From: Thermaerobacter marianensis DSM 12885
Lineage (GTDB): Bacteria > Bacillota > Sulfobacillia > Thermaerobacterales > Thermaerobacteraceae
Direction: 5' to 3'
Length of the DNA: 64,000 nucleotides
NCBI RefSeq assembly: GCF_000184705.1
Contig: NC_014831.1
Span: 1,426,001 to 1,490,000, forward strand
The stretch's first letter is position 1. Every line of letters begins with the position of its first letter. The notes beneath the pieces were generated by a model. The model saw only the letters and a program-made list of their open reading frames with translations. It made no database searches and was not told the origin of the DNA. A program made the translations under genes and the position numbers. This document shows positions 25,152-32,378 of the stretch, one piece after another.

Positions 25152-25610
25152 TCACTCGATCCGCGTCACCACCACGGCCGTCAGCTGGTGCTCCTCCCCC
25201 ACCAGGCCGGCCAGCGGCGTGACGAACCGGAAGGGATAGGCTACCTGCACCACCAGCGCCTCCCCCACGCGCCGCTGGGCCGGTGCGGGGGACACGGTGA
25301 CGGTCAACTGCGACGTATCAAGGCCCGTGGCGGCCTGTTCGACCCGGGCGCGGATGGCGGCGTCGTCGCTGGCGTGGACGGCGCCGTAGCGGGCTCCTTC
25401 GCGGGCGGCGTGCCGGACCGTCAACCCGGTGTAGAAGTACCGGCCGAAGTCCAGAACCCCCATGAGAATCAGCAGGAGAACGGGCAAGAGCACGGCCATC
25501 TCCACCAGGGCCTGCCCCCTCTGGCCGCGGACCCTGCCAGGATGCCGCCCCCGCAGCCGCCCCGGGGCCGGCCGCAGGTCGTCCCGCCCGCCAGGCTTCG
25601 TTGCCGCCAC
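25152..25610 (-). CDS. TadE-family pseudopilin (locus A)
   Basis: A 152-residue TadE protein. After a basic leader comes GQALVEMAVLLPVLLLILMG, with the prepilin-type Gly and Glu, then VLDFGRYFYTGLTVRHAARE and GARYGAVHASDD, exactly the TadE domain signature. The GTG start lies about eight bases after GAGGAGGTG; a TTG six codons upstream is less likely because it overlaps the ribosome site. Needed as a minor pilin for Flp fibre formation. About 140 bp downstream of the Flp gene and 174 bp upstream of tadG. Confidence 0.92.
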   Translation of the reverse strand: MAATKPGGRDDLRPAPGRLRGRHPGRVRGQRGQALVEMAVLLPVLLLILMGVLDFGRYFYTGLTVRHAAREGARYGAVHASDDAAIRARVEQAATGLDTSQLTVTVSPAPAQRRVGEALVVQVAYPFRFVTPLAGLVGEEHQLTAVVVTRIE

Positions 25611-25727
25611 GGGGCCGCACCTCCTCAAGGCGCGTCGCGGACAGTAGCGCCAGCGGCGGGGCGCGGGCCTTAGGCCGCGGCCCCGCCGCCGCGCGGGGGG
25701 AGTTCTGTGATGGGGGTGGGGAAATGT

Positions 25728-25742
25728 GGTGGTGTTACCACC
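25728..25742 (-). terminator. Short inverted repeat after the locus A pilin gene
   Basis: GGTGGT-AAC-ACCACC, a six-base-pair stem with a three-base loop, 10 bp after the flp stop on the minus strand, followed by ACATTTCCCC. It could act as an attenuator that makes the pilin message more abundant than the assembly genes. The U-run is weak, so the role is inferred. Confidence 0.4.
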
Positions 25743-25752
25743 AAAACTGGTG

Positions 25753-25944
25753 CTATTGCGTGTTGTTGAGTTGCTGCGTCACGCGGCTAAAAATGGATCC
25801 CAAGCCACCGCTCAGGGCCACCAGGGCGCCGATCAGCACCACCGCGATGAGCGCAATGATCAGCCCGTATTCCACCATGCCCTGTCCCGCCTCGTCGCGC
25901 AGGCGGAACTTGACGCCCTCCCACCAGGCCATCAGCCGCAGCAT
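25753..25944 (-). CDS. Flp-family type IVb pilin (locus A)
   Basis: A 63-residue prepilin, the major fibre subunit candidate. The leader ends at EAGQG, followed by MVEYGLIIALIAVVLIGALV, a textbook Flp motif (cleavage after Gly, Glu at +5-type position, Tyr next). The C-terminus (SGGLGSIFSRVTQQLNNTQ) is short and polar. The ATG lies eight bases after AAGGAGG. First gene of locus A, with a candidate sigma-A promoter about 55 bp upstream. Base composition is less GC-extreme than the surrounding genes, consistent with a highly expressed gene. Confidence 0.94.
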   Translation of the reverse strand: MLRLMAWWEGVKFRLRDEAGQGMVEYGLIIALIAVVLIGALVALSGGLGSIFSRVTQQLNNTQ

Positions 25945-25997
25945 GCTGCCGCCCTCCTTTCGTCCCCGCCGGTTCGTCCGGCGCGTCGGCTGATTCC

Positions 25998-26026
25998 AGC
26001 CTAAAGGGCGGCGCCTGGGCTTCCAA
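25998..26026 (-). promoter_or_regulatory. Candidate sigma-A promoter for pilus locus A
   Basis: Minus strand TTGGAA (26026-26021) and TAGGCT (26003-25998) with a 17-bp spacer, about 55 bp upstream of the flp start. Both boxes deviate from consensus, so this is a moderate prediction, but it is the only plausible promoter in the 274-bp gap before degU. Confidence 0.5.
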
Positions 26027-26082
26027 TGGCCGGCAGGTCGCGTTTTGGCGGTCCCGCGGTCCTATGGCGGGGAATGGGATCG

Positions 26083-26102
26083 GGGTCCCAAAAAAGGGAC
26101 CC
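26083..26102. repeat. Perfect inverted repeat GGGTCCC-A6-GGGACCC
   Basis: Seven-base arms around six adenines in the gap between degU and the locus A pilin gene, about 60 bp upstream of the pilin promoter. It is distinct from the degU terminator at 26151-26180. An operator-like site for pilus control is one reading; the A6 loop would become U6 in a minus-strand transcript. Function unknown. Confidence 0.55.
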
Positions 26103-26142
26103 GAAGCGGGGACGGCCGGGTGGGCGCGCCGGAGACAGCCTC

Positions 26143-26180
26143 CAACGAAAGCGGCCCCGCCCGGTGAACGGCGGGGCCGC
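26143..26180 (-). terminator. Rho-independent terminator after degU
   Basis: Eleven-base-pair perfect stem (GCGGCCCCGCC at 26151-26161 and its complement at 26170-26180) followed on the minus strand by TTTCGTT. It lies 39 bp past the degU stop and isolates the degS-degU transcript from pilus locus A. Confidence 0.8.
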
Positions 26181-26218
26181 CAGCGAGGGCAACGCGGCCG
26201 GTGTCGGACCGTCTGGCC

Positions 26219-26875
26219 CTAAACCTTCACCCACCCCTCCCGGATGGCGTGGATCACCGCCTGGGTGCGGTCCGCCACGCCCAGCTTGCGGAAGATCGAC
26301 GTGATGTGGTTCTTCACCGTCTTCTCGCTGATGAACAGCCGCTGGCCGATCTCCCGGTTAGACACACCCTCGGCCACCAGCTGGAGCACCTCGAACTCGC
26401 GCCGGGTCAGCGGCTCGGGGATGCCGCCGCCTAAAGGCGTCCACCGCTCCCGGCGCCGGGTGCCCAGGTTCAGCACCCGGGCGGACAGGGTGGGATGCAC
26501 ATAGCCCTCGCCCCGGCAGCAGAGCCGCACCGCCTCCACCAGCGTGCGGGGTTCGACGTCTTTCAGGACGAACCCGCTGGCCCCGGCGGCGATGGCCTCC
26601 AGCAGGTACTCCTCCTGGTCGTGGATGGTCAGGACCAGGACCTGGGTTGAGGCCGAGGCCGACCGGATCTCCCGGGTGGCCTCGATGCCCGACATGTCCG
26701 GCAGGTTGATGTCCATCACCACGATGTCGGGCCGCAACCGGGCCGCCTGGCGCACCGCCTCGGCCCCGGTGCGCGCCTCTCCCACCACCTCGATGTCCGG
26801 TTCCAGGTGGAGCACCTGCCGCAGCCCCTCCCGCAGCAGGGCGTGGTCGTCAGCGATCAGGACCCGGATCGGCAT
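26219..26875 (-). CDS. degU: NarL/FixJ-family response regulator (DegU-like)
   Basis: A 218-residue DNA-binding regulator. The receiver domain spans residues 1-120 with IRVLIADDHALLREGLRQVL, the phosphoacceptor DIVVMDINLPDMSG and lysine FVLKD. The LuxR-type helix-turn-helix covers about 152-215 (EPLTRREFEVLQLVAEGVSN, SEKTVKNHITSIFRKLGVAD). The latter half is very close to B. subtilis DegU. The ATG overlaps the end of degS by 26 bp. Partner of the DegS-like kinase. In Bacillus this pair controls exoenzymes, competence, motility and biofilm; here it lies directly upstream of a pilus locus. Confidence 0.9.
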   Translation of the reverse strand: MPIRVLIADDHALLREGLRQVLHLEPDIEVVGEARTGAEAVRQAARLRPDIVVMDINLPDMSGIEATREIRSASASTQVLVLTIHDQEEYLLEAIAAGASGFVLKDVEPRTLVEAVRLCCRGEGYVHPTLSARVLNLGTRRRERWTPLGGGIPEPLTRREFEVLQLVAEGVSNREIGQRLFISEKTVKNHITSIFRKLGVADRTQAVIHAIREGWVKV

Positions 26876-28061
26876 GACCGGCTTCTTCCCTCCCCAGCGG
26901 GATCTCCAGGCGTACCCGCGTCCCGTGTCCGGGGCGGCTGCGGATCTCCAGCCGCCCGCCGACCATCGCCACCCGCTCCTGCATGTTCGCGAGGCCGAAA
27001 CGATCGGTGCCGCGGGGCGCGGCGGGGTCGAACCCGCAACCGTCGTCGGCCACTTCCGCCCACAGCCGCTGTGCGGCAAACTCCACCCGCAGGACCACCC
27101 GGCTGGCGCCGGCATGCTTCCAGACGTTGTTCAGAGCCTCTTGCAGCACCCGGTAGACCGTGATCTCCACGGCGGGGTCCAGGCGCCGCGCGGATCCCCG
27201 GGAGACCAGCTCCACCGGCAGACCCGTCTTCTCGATGAACCCCGCCACGTACTGGCGCAGGGCGGGCAGGAGGCCGAGGTCGTCCAGGGCCATGGGCCGC
27301 AGGTCGAAGATGATCTTGCGCACGTCCTGCAGGCTCTCCCGGGTCAAGGCCTTGAGCCGCTCCAGCTCCTCCCGGGCCCGCGCCACGTCCTCGTCCAGGA
27401 GGCGCTGGCACACCTCCACCCGCAACACCACGTTGGCCAGCATCTGGGCCGGGCCGTCGTGGATGTCCCGGGCCAACCGGCGCCGTTCCTCCTCCTGGGC
27501 TTTCAGGAGCATGAGGCCCACCTGCAACCGGCGTTGCAGGTCCGCCGCCTGACCCAAAAGCTGCCCCAGCTTGCCCGAGAGCAGCTCCAGCGCCAGGCGG
27601 ATGTTCCCGGCGAGCTCCTCCGCCCGCTGCACCGTGGCGCCCAGCCGGCGCAGCCGCCGCTCCAGTTCGTCCCGGCGCTGGCGGAGCTGGGCCTCCCGCT
27701 CCTGGGCCCGCACCCACTGCTCGTGAAGACGCATGGCCTCCTCGTAGGCCTCGCGGTAGGCCTCTTCGCCGTACCGGTGAAAGTGCCGGGAGATCTCCAC
27801 CAGCCGCAGGCGCGCCCCCTGCTGCCTCCGCGCCAGGTCGTCCACCTGCTGGATCAGGGCCTGGACTTGAGCCCGGACCTCGTCCAGCTCCCGGGCGGCC
27901 TCCCGGTACTCCTCCCGGGCCTGCTCGGCGATGAAGAAGACCTGCTCTCGGCCGCGTTCCACCGCCGCCAGGGTCTCCCGCAAGACCCGGTCGAGGGTCA
28001 CGGGATCGAGGGGACCCGGGATGGAGGCCTCCGCCGCTTCCACCGACGCCAAGGGCACCAC
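26850..28061 (-). CDS. degS: DegS-like cytoplasmic sensor histidine kinase
   Basis: A protein of about 403 residues. Residues 10-180 are a sensor region of long coiled coils (LDRVLRETLAAVERGREQVF aligns with the start of Bacillus DegS; SEVSRNFHRF-like LVEISRHFHRYGEEAYREAY near 100). The HisKA_3 box EEERRRLARDIHDGPAQMLA near residue 195 holds the phosphorylated histidine. IIFDLRPMALDDLGLLPALR near 250 is a DegS hallmark, and DDGCGFDP with GLANMQERVAMVGG form the HATPase domain. No membrane segment, as in DegS. The start is uncertain; the GTG at 28061 is chosen because the family similarity begins shortly after, though its ribosome site is poor. Confidence 0.9.
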   Translation of the reverse strand: MVPLASVEAAEASIPGPLDPVTLDRVLRETLAAVERGREQVFFIAEQAREEYREAARELDEVRAQVQALIQQVDDLARRQQGARLRLVEISRHFHRYGEEAYREAYEEAMRLHEQWVRAQEREAQLRQRRDELERRLRRLGATVQRAEELAGNIRLALELLSGKLGQLLGQAADLQRRLQVGLMLLKAQEEERRRLARDIHDGPAQMLANVVLRVEVCQRLLDEDVARAREELERLKALTRESLQDVRKIIFDLRPMALDDLGLLPALRQYVAGFIEKTGLPVELVSRGSARRLDPAVEITVYRVLQEALNNVWKHAGASRVVLRVEFAAQRLWAEVADDGCGFDPAAPRGTDRFGLANMQERVAMVGGRLEIRSRPGHGTRVRLEIPLGREEAGHADPGPDR

Positions 28062-28150
28062 CGCCGGGCGGCGCCGCCGCCGCGACCCGTTCCGGCCGCG
28101 CCCGCGGGCGCCATGTTCTGCCCCAGTTATCGGCGGAGAGGGAGAGACGG

Positions 28151-28669
28151 TTAAGACCGCAGGGCGCCGCGGCGGGCCAGGTGGCGCAGCACCCAGCGCT
28201 CCACCAGGCGCACCAGCCGGGTTCCGACGAACTCCTTGCCGGGGAGGGGGGTCACCAGCACGGTCACCATGCCCAGCCGGTTGCCGCCCAGCACATCGGT
28301 GAAGATCTGGTCGCCGATGACAGCGGCCTGGGCCGGTTCGACCCCGATGGTCTGGAGGGCGCGCAGGAAGGCACGGCGTCGCGGCTTGGTGGCGGCGTGG
28401 ACGGCGGGCACGCCGCAAGCCTGGGCGAAGAGCTGCACCCGATGCTCGAGGTTGTTGGACAGGATGCAGGCCGAAAAGCCCTGCTGGCGGGCCTCATCCA
28501 GCCAGCGCCGCAGCGTCTCGTCGGGCAGGGGCTGGTCGCGGCGTGCCAGGGTGTTGTCCAGGTCCAGGACCAACCCGCGCACGCCCAGGTCGCGCAGGTC
28601 GTCCCAACGGATGGCGTAGATCGAGGGCACGACGAATCGGGGCGTCAGCAACCGCCACAAGCGCTGCAC
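28151..28669 (-). CDS. yqeG: YqeG-family HAD phosphatase
   Basis: A 172-residue HAD-superfamily IIIA protein. Motif I VLDLDNTLARRDQPLP near residue 36, motif II ILSNN near 70, the conserved KPRRRAF lysine near 95, and IGDQIFTDVLGGNRLGM near 118 as the motif III/IV region are all present. The N-terminal LTPRFVVPSIYAI is typical of YqeG. It is related to mitochondrial PGP phosphatase Gep4, so phosphatidylglycerophosphate dephosphorylation is possible but not shown. The GTG start is chosen for AAGGAG eight bases upstream instead of an ATG 11 codons earlier. About 90 bp before degS, probably same transcript. Confidence 0.9.
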   Translation of the reverse strand: MQRLWRLLTPRFVVPSIYAIRWDDLRDLGVRGLVLDLDNTLARRDQPLPDETLRRWLDEARQQGFSACILSNNLEHRVQLFAQACGVPAVHAATKPRRRAFLRALQTIGVEPAQAAVIGDQIFTDVLGGNRLGMVTVLVTPLPGKEFVGTRLVRLVERWVLRHLARRGALRS

Positions 28670-28819
28670 GCGGGGGACTCCTTTCCGGTTCTCACGCCCC
28701 ATTATACGGCACGCACCCTGCGCCTCGCGGGTGGGATGGCCGGTCCGGTCGCTGGCCCGAGGACCGCAGCCCGAAGCCGCCCGTGCACGGGGGCCGCCGC
28801 CCCGACCGCCGGGAGAGGC

Positions 28820-29575
28820 CTAGGGTTCGCCGTCGTCCTCCTCCTCGTCCCGGGGACCGCCGGCCGGCAGGCCGGGTTCGTCCAGCACGTGGCGGGTCAG
28901 CTTGCGCACGGCCCGCTTTTCGATGCGGGAGACGTAGGAACGGGAGATGCCCAGCACCCGGGCCACCTCCCGCTGGGTGTAGCGGCGCTGGCCGTCCAGG
29001 CCGAAGCGCAGCTCCAGCACCCGGCGCTCCCGCGGCCCCAGCTCCCGCACCGCTTCCCGGATGCGTCGGGCCAGGAGCCGGCGGCCCACCGTGTCCTCTA
29101 CGGCGTCGTCGTCGGCGGGCAGCATGTCCATCAGGGTCACCTCGTTGCCCTCCCGGTCGACGCCGATGGGGTTCTGCAGGAAGACCTCCCGCCGGTTGCG
29201 GCGGGTCGCCCGCAGGTGCATCAGGATCTCGTTCTCGATGCACCGGGCGGCGTAGGTGGCCAGGCGCGTCCCCTTGCTGGGATCGTAGGTGTCGACGCCC
29301 TTGATCAGGCCCACGGTGCCGATGCTGATCAGGTCCTCCGGGTCCTCGCCGGTCTCGTCGAACTTCTTGGCGATGTGGGCCACCAGGCGCAGGTTGCGCT
29401 CGATCAGCACGTCCCGCGCCCGCTCGTCGCCGTGGCGCATGCGCTCCAGGTAGTGGGCCTCTTCCTCCGGGGTCAGGGGCTGGGGGAAGCTGCGGCCCGT
29501 CTGCAGGTAGCCGACCAGGTAGAGCAGGCCGCGCACCAGGGCCGCCCCAAGGAGCAGCAGCCATCCGGGTCCCAT
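28820..29575 (-). CDS. sigK: RNA polymerase sporulation sigma factor, SigK type
   Basis: A 251-residue sigma-70 family protein. The first 20 residues (WLLLLGAALVRGLLYLVGYL) form the hydrophobic pro-peptide typical of pro-sigma-K, removed by SpoIVFB in Bacillus. Region 2 (LIERNLRLVAHIAKKFDETG, EDPEDLISIGTVGLIKGVDT, YAARCIENEILMHLRATRRN) and region 4 (RRYTQREVARVLGISRSYVS RIEKRA) align closely with SigK. The gene is intact and not interrupted by a skin element. The ATG follows AGGAGG at seven bases. A short acidic tail (RDEEEDDGEP) ends the protein. It implies a spore-forming host and late mother-cell expression. Confidence 0.92.
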   Translation of the reverse strand: MGPGWLLLLGAALVRGLLYLVGYLQTGRSFPQPLTPEEEAHYLERMRHGDERARDVLIERNLRLVAHIAKKFDETGEDPEDLISIGTVGLIKGVDTYDPSKGTRLATYAARCIENEILMHLRATRRNRREVFLQNPIGVDREGNEVTLMDMLPADDDAVEDTVGRRLLARRIREAVRELGPRERRVLELRFGLDGQRRYTQREVARVLGISRSYVSRIEKRAVRKLTRHVLDEPGLPAGGPRDEEEDDGEP

Positions 29576-29996
29576 GGCAGCGCCTCCTCGCCGAAGTACG
29601 GGATGCCGCCGTGCCCGCTGCTCGTACCGCCGGGCGCGGGGATTCCCGCACGGGCCTCGCCGCCGGCGAGGGCCGCACCGGGGACAGGTCCGAGCCCACA
29701 CCCTGCGGCGCGGGGCATGCCGGGGCCGGAGGGGCCGGACCCCCGGCGCGGGACGAACCCGTCACACCCGGCAGCGTGGCGAGCCAGCACGCGGGGCACT
29801 GCCACGGTATGCGCAGCGGGCGCGGGCCGTACCTGTCCGGTGTGGAAAATGGGCGCAGGCGGAGGCCGATGGGTGCGGCATGGCAGGCAACGGAGGCGGG
29901 CAACCGGCTCCCGCCCGGGTGGCCCGGAGCGCCCCGCCCCGGAGGGGAACGCCGCGCCGGCCGGACGGGGCATGCGTCAAAGGCGCCGCTGGTGGT
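29576..29996. other. Intergenic region upstream of sigK
   Basis: A 421-bp gap between mltG and sigK. I find no gene with a convincing ribosome site. On the minus strand the octamer CATACCGT (29811-29804) resembles a sigma-E -10 box (CATACANT with one mismatch), which would fit sigK regulation, but no good -35 accompanies it. One GACGAACC motif copy occurs near 29750. Confidence 0.3.
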
Positions 29997-31073
29997 TCAA
30001 CCGTCCCGGTCCTGCAGCGACTGCCGGTAGGCCTGCACGTTGCGGTTGTGCTCGGCCAGGGTGCGGGCAAACCGGTGGCGACCCGACCCGTCGGGGCTCA
30101 GGACGAAGTACAGATAGTCGACGTCGGCGGGTTGAAGCACGGCTTGCAGCGCGGCCCGGCCCGGGGCGCCGATGGGCCCGGGCGGCAGGCCGGGGTACCG
30201 GTAGGTGTTGTAGGGCGAGTCGGTGCGCAGGTCGCGGTAGGTCAGGGTGCCCGAGGTCCGCCCCAGGGCGTAGAGCACCGTGGGGTCGGCGTCCAAGGAC
30301 ATGCCGCGCTCCAGGCGATTGAGGTAGACGGCCGCGATCACGGGCCGCTCGTCGGCGACCCGGGCCTCCCGCTCCACGATGGACGCCAGGGTGACCGCCT
30401 GGTGGACCGTCAGCCCCAGGCGGCGGGCCCGTTCCTCCTCACCCTCACCGAACACCTGGCGGAAGCGGTCCAGCATCATCCGGACCACCAGGGCCGGGTC
30501 GGCCCGCCCGGATTCGTCCACGGGAACCCGGTATGTATCGGGAATGAGGTATCCTTCCAGGGGCTCCTTGAGGGCGGCCCGCGCCTTGGGGTCGCGGGGG
30601 AGGTAGGGCCAGGTCGCCGCCGCCCGGTCCAGGGCGGCGCGGAAGGCCTGCCGGTCGACCAGCCCCTGCCGGTCCAGGTGGTCGGCCACCTGGGCCACGG
30701 TCCAGCCTTCGGGGATGGTGAAGCGGGCGGTGAGGATCTCGCCGCGGGCCAGCTTGTCCAGGATTGCCGCCGCCGGCATGCCCGGGCTCAAGCGGTAGAC
30801 CCCGGCCCGCAGCTCCCCGTCCCGCCCTTGCAGGCGGGCCAGCACACGGAAGGCCAGCGGGTCGCGGATCAGGCCGCGCCGGTAGAGCAGCTCGGCGATC
30901 TCCACCGAGGAGGCGCCGCGGGGTACCCGCACCACCACGGCCTGGGTCGAACCCGGCCTGGGCGGCTGGAGGGCATTCTGGTAAGCGCGGTAGGCCCAGC
31001 CCGCGGCCCCGGCGGCCGCCACGGCCAGCATCGCCACCACTGCGCCCAGCCATCGCCACGGGATGCGCCGCAC
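29997..31073 (-). CDS. mltG: Endolytic murein transglycosylase MltG (YceG family)
   Basis: Membrane-anchored lytic transglycosylase thought to end nascent glycan strands; 358 residues. N-terminal helix WLGAVVAMLAVAAAGAAGWA, a LysM-like region (RVPRGASSVEIAELLYRRGL near 48), then the catalytic YceG domain with LEGYLIPDTYRVP near 192, VTLASIVEREARVADERPVI near 246 containing the catalytic Glu, LDADPTVLYALG near 277 and LPPGPIGAPGRAALQAVLQP near 312. The GTG start is seven bases after AGGAGG. In B. subtilis the homologue (yrrL) also follows the ruvX-DUF1292 genes. Confidence 0.95.
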   Translation of the reverse strand: MRRIPWRWLGAVVAMLAVAAAGAAGWAYRAYQNALQPPRPGSTQAVVVRVPRGASSVEIAELLYRRGLIRDPLAFRVLARLQGRDGELRAGVYRLSPGMPAAAILDKLARGEILTARFTIPEGWTVAQVADHLDRQGLVDRQAFRAALDRAAATWPYLPRDPKARAALKEPLEGYLIPDTYRVPVDESGRADPALVVRMMLDRFRQVFGEGEEERARRLGLTVHQAVTLASIVEREARVADERPVIAAVYLNRLERGMSLDADPTVLYALGRTSGTLTYRDLRTDSPYNTYRYPGLPPGPIGAPGRAALQAVLQPADVDYLYFVLSPDGSGRHRFARTLAEHNRNVQAYRQSLQDRDG

Positions 31074-31332
31074 CGCTCGCCCTCCTCACCTCCCGCAGTT
31101 CGCGACGGGTCATGCCGATCCCTGCCCGGGCGGCCGCAGGGTTGGCCGGGCCCCGGCCGCGACCGGCCCCAACGGCCGCCGCCGCGTGGCGGGCCGGCTG
31201 CTCCGGCCGGGCCGGGGTTCGGAGCGGACGGATGGCACAACGCACTACCCTAGGCCACGCGGCCGACCCCAGGCCCCGACCGGCGCGGCGCGGGCTGCCG
31301 GACCCCGTTCCGGTCAGGCCGGGCGCCGGGTC

Positions 31333-32313
31333 TCACCGGCCCCGGCGCCCGCCGTCGCCTTCCTCATCGTCCTCGTCGTCCAGGTCGGCCTCGTCGCCAT
31401 CCAGCTCCTCCAGATCCTCCAGGTCCTCGTCGTCCAGGTCCGCGTCATCCAGTTCCTCGTCGTCGTCCTCCTCGTCCCACTCGGCCTCTTCCCATTCCTC
31501 GTCGTCGGCACCCAGGACTTCGTCGGCGTACTCGTCATCCTCTTCTTCCGCCATCATGTCTTCCCAGGCTTCGGCCACGGCGTCCCACTCGTCGTCGTCT
31601 TCGATCTCCACCAGCACCGGCGTCCCGTCGTCCTCGTGCAGCAGGCGGAAGATGAAGGCCTCCTCCTCGTCGTCGGGGTCGGCGACGATGGCATACTTCC
31701 GGTCGTTCATCTCCACCAGGTCGATGACGACGAACTGCTGCTCCTCGCCGTTCTCGTCCCGGAAGGTGACGATCCGGCGCTCCTCCGGCAGGTCCATCAC
31801 TGCCCCACCACCTTCCTCCACAGGCTCCTGGCTGAGAGATTCACCGCCGCGGGGCCGTCGCCTGCGCGCCTCGCCGGGAGATTCGCCGCCGCCGTCCCGT
31901 TGCCTGCGTTGGGACTGCAAGAACGCCTGCAGGATCACCGTCGCCGCCATGCGGTCGATGATCTGCTTCCTGCGGCGCCGCGACAGGTCCGCGGCGATCA
32001 GCACCCGCTCCGCCTCGACGGTCGACAGCCGCTCGTCCCATAGGGTGACCCTCGGCACGCCGGCCTCCCGCAAAGCGTCGGCAAACCGCTCGGCAGCCTC
32101 TGCCTCCGGACCGCGGGTCCCGTCCAGGCGCCGCGGCCAGCCGACCACTACGCCCCCGGCGCCGTGCCTTCTCACCAGGTCGGCCACCTGGGCCGCGTTC
32201 TCCGCGTCGGTGCGGCGCGGCAGGCTGCCCAGGGGCCGGGCCACGATCCCCTCGGGATCGCTGATCGCCACGCCGATCACGCGGGAGCCCAGGTCGAGGC
32301 CAAGCCAGCGCAT
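31333..32313 (-). CDS. ruvX: In-frame fusion of RuvX/YqgF and a DUF1292 (UPF0473) protein
   Basis: One open frame of 326 codons with no stop between two families that are normally separate adjacent genes (yrrK and yrzB in Bacillus). Residues 1-130 are a RuvX/YqgF RNase H-fold domain (MRWLGLDLGSRVIGVAISDP; VVVGWPRRLDGTRGPEAEAA; LWDERLSTVEAERVLI; KQIIDRMAATVILQAFL), implicated in 16S rRNA 5' processing. A basic linker of about 40 residues follows. Residues 173-230 are DUF1292 (RIVTFRDENGEEQQFVVIDL), ending in a roughly 75-residue Asp/Glu tail. GGAGGAAGGTGG before an internal ATG at 31797 could also give a separate 154-residue DUF1292 product. I checked codon by codon across 31798-31920 and found no stop. 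Confidence 0.88.
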   Translation of the reverse strand: MRWLGLDLGSRVIGVAISDPEGIVARPLGSLPRRTDAENAAQVADLVRRHGAGGVVVGWPRRLDGTRGPEAEAAERFADALREAGVPRVTLWDERLSTVEAERVLIAADLSRRRRKQIIDRMAATVILQAFLQSQRRQRDGGGESPGEARRRRPRGGESLSQEPVEEGGGAVMDLPEERRIVTFRDENGEEQQFVVIDLVEMNDRKYAIVADPDDEEEAFIFRLLHEDDGTPVLVEIEDDDEWDAVAEAWEDMMAEEEDDEYADEVLGADDEEWEEAEWDEEDDDEELDDADLDDEDLEDLEELDGDEADLDDEDDEEGDGGRRGR

Positions 32314-32378
32314 GGACCACCCTCGCCCTCCCTGCCCTGGCCGCGGACGAACCGGCCCGGCCGGCCCGCGGGCGCGGC

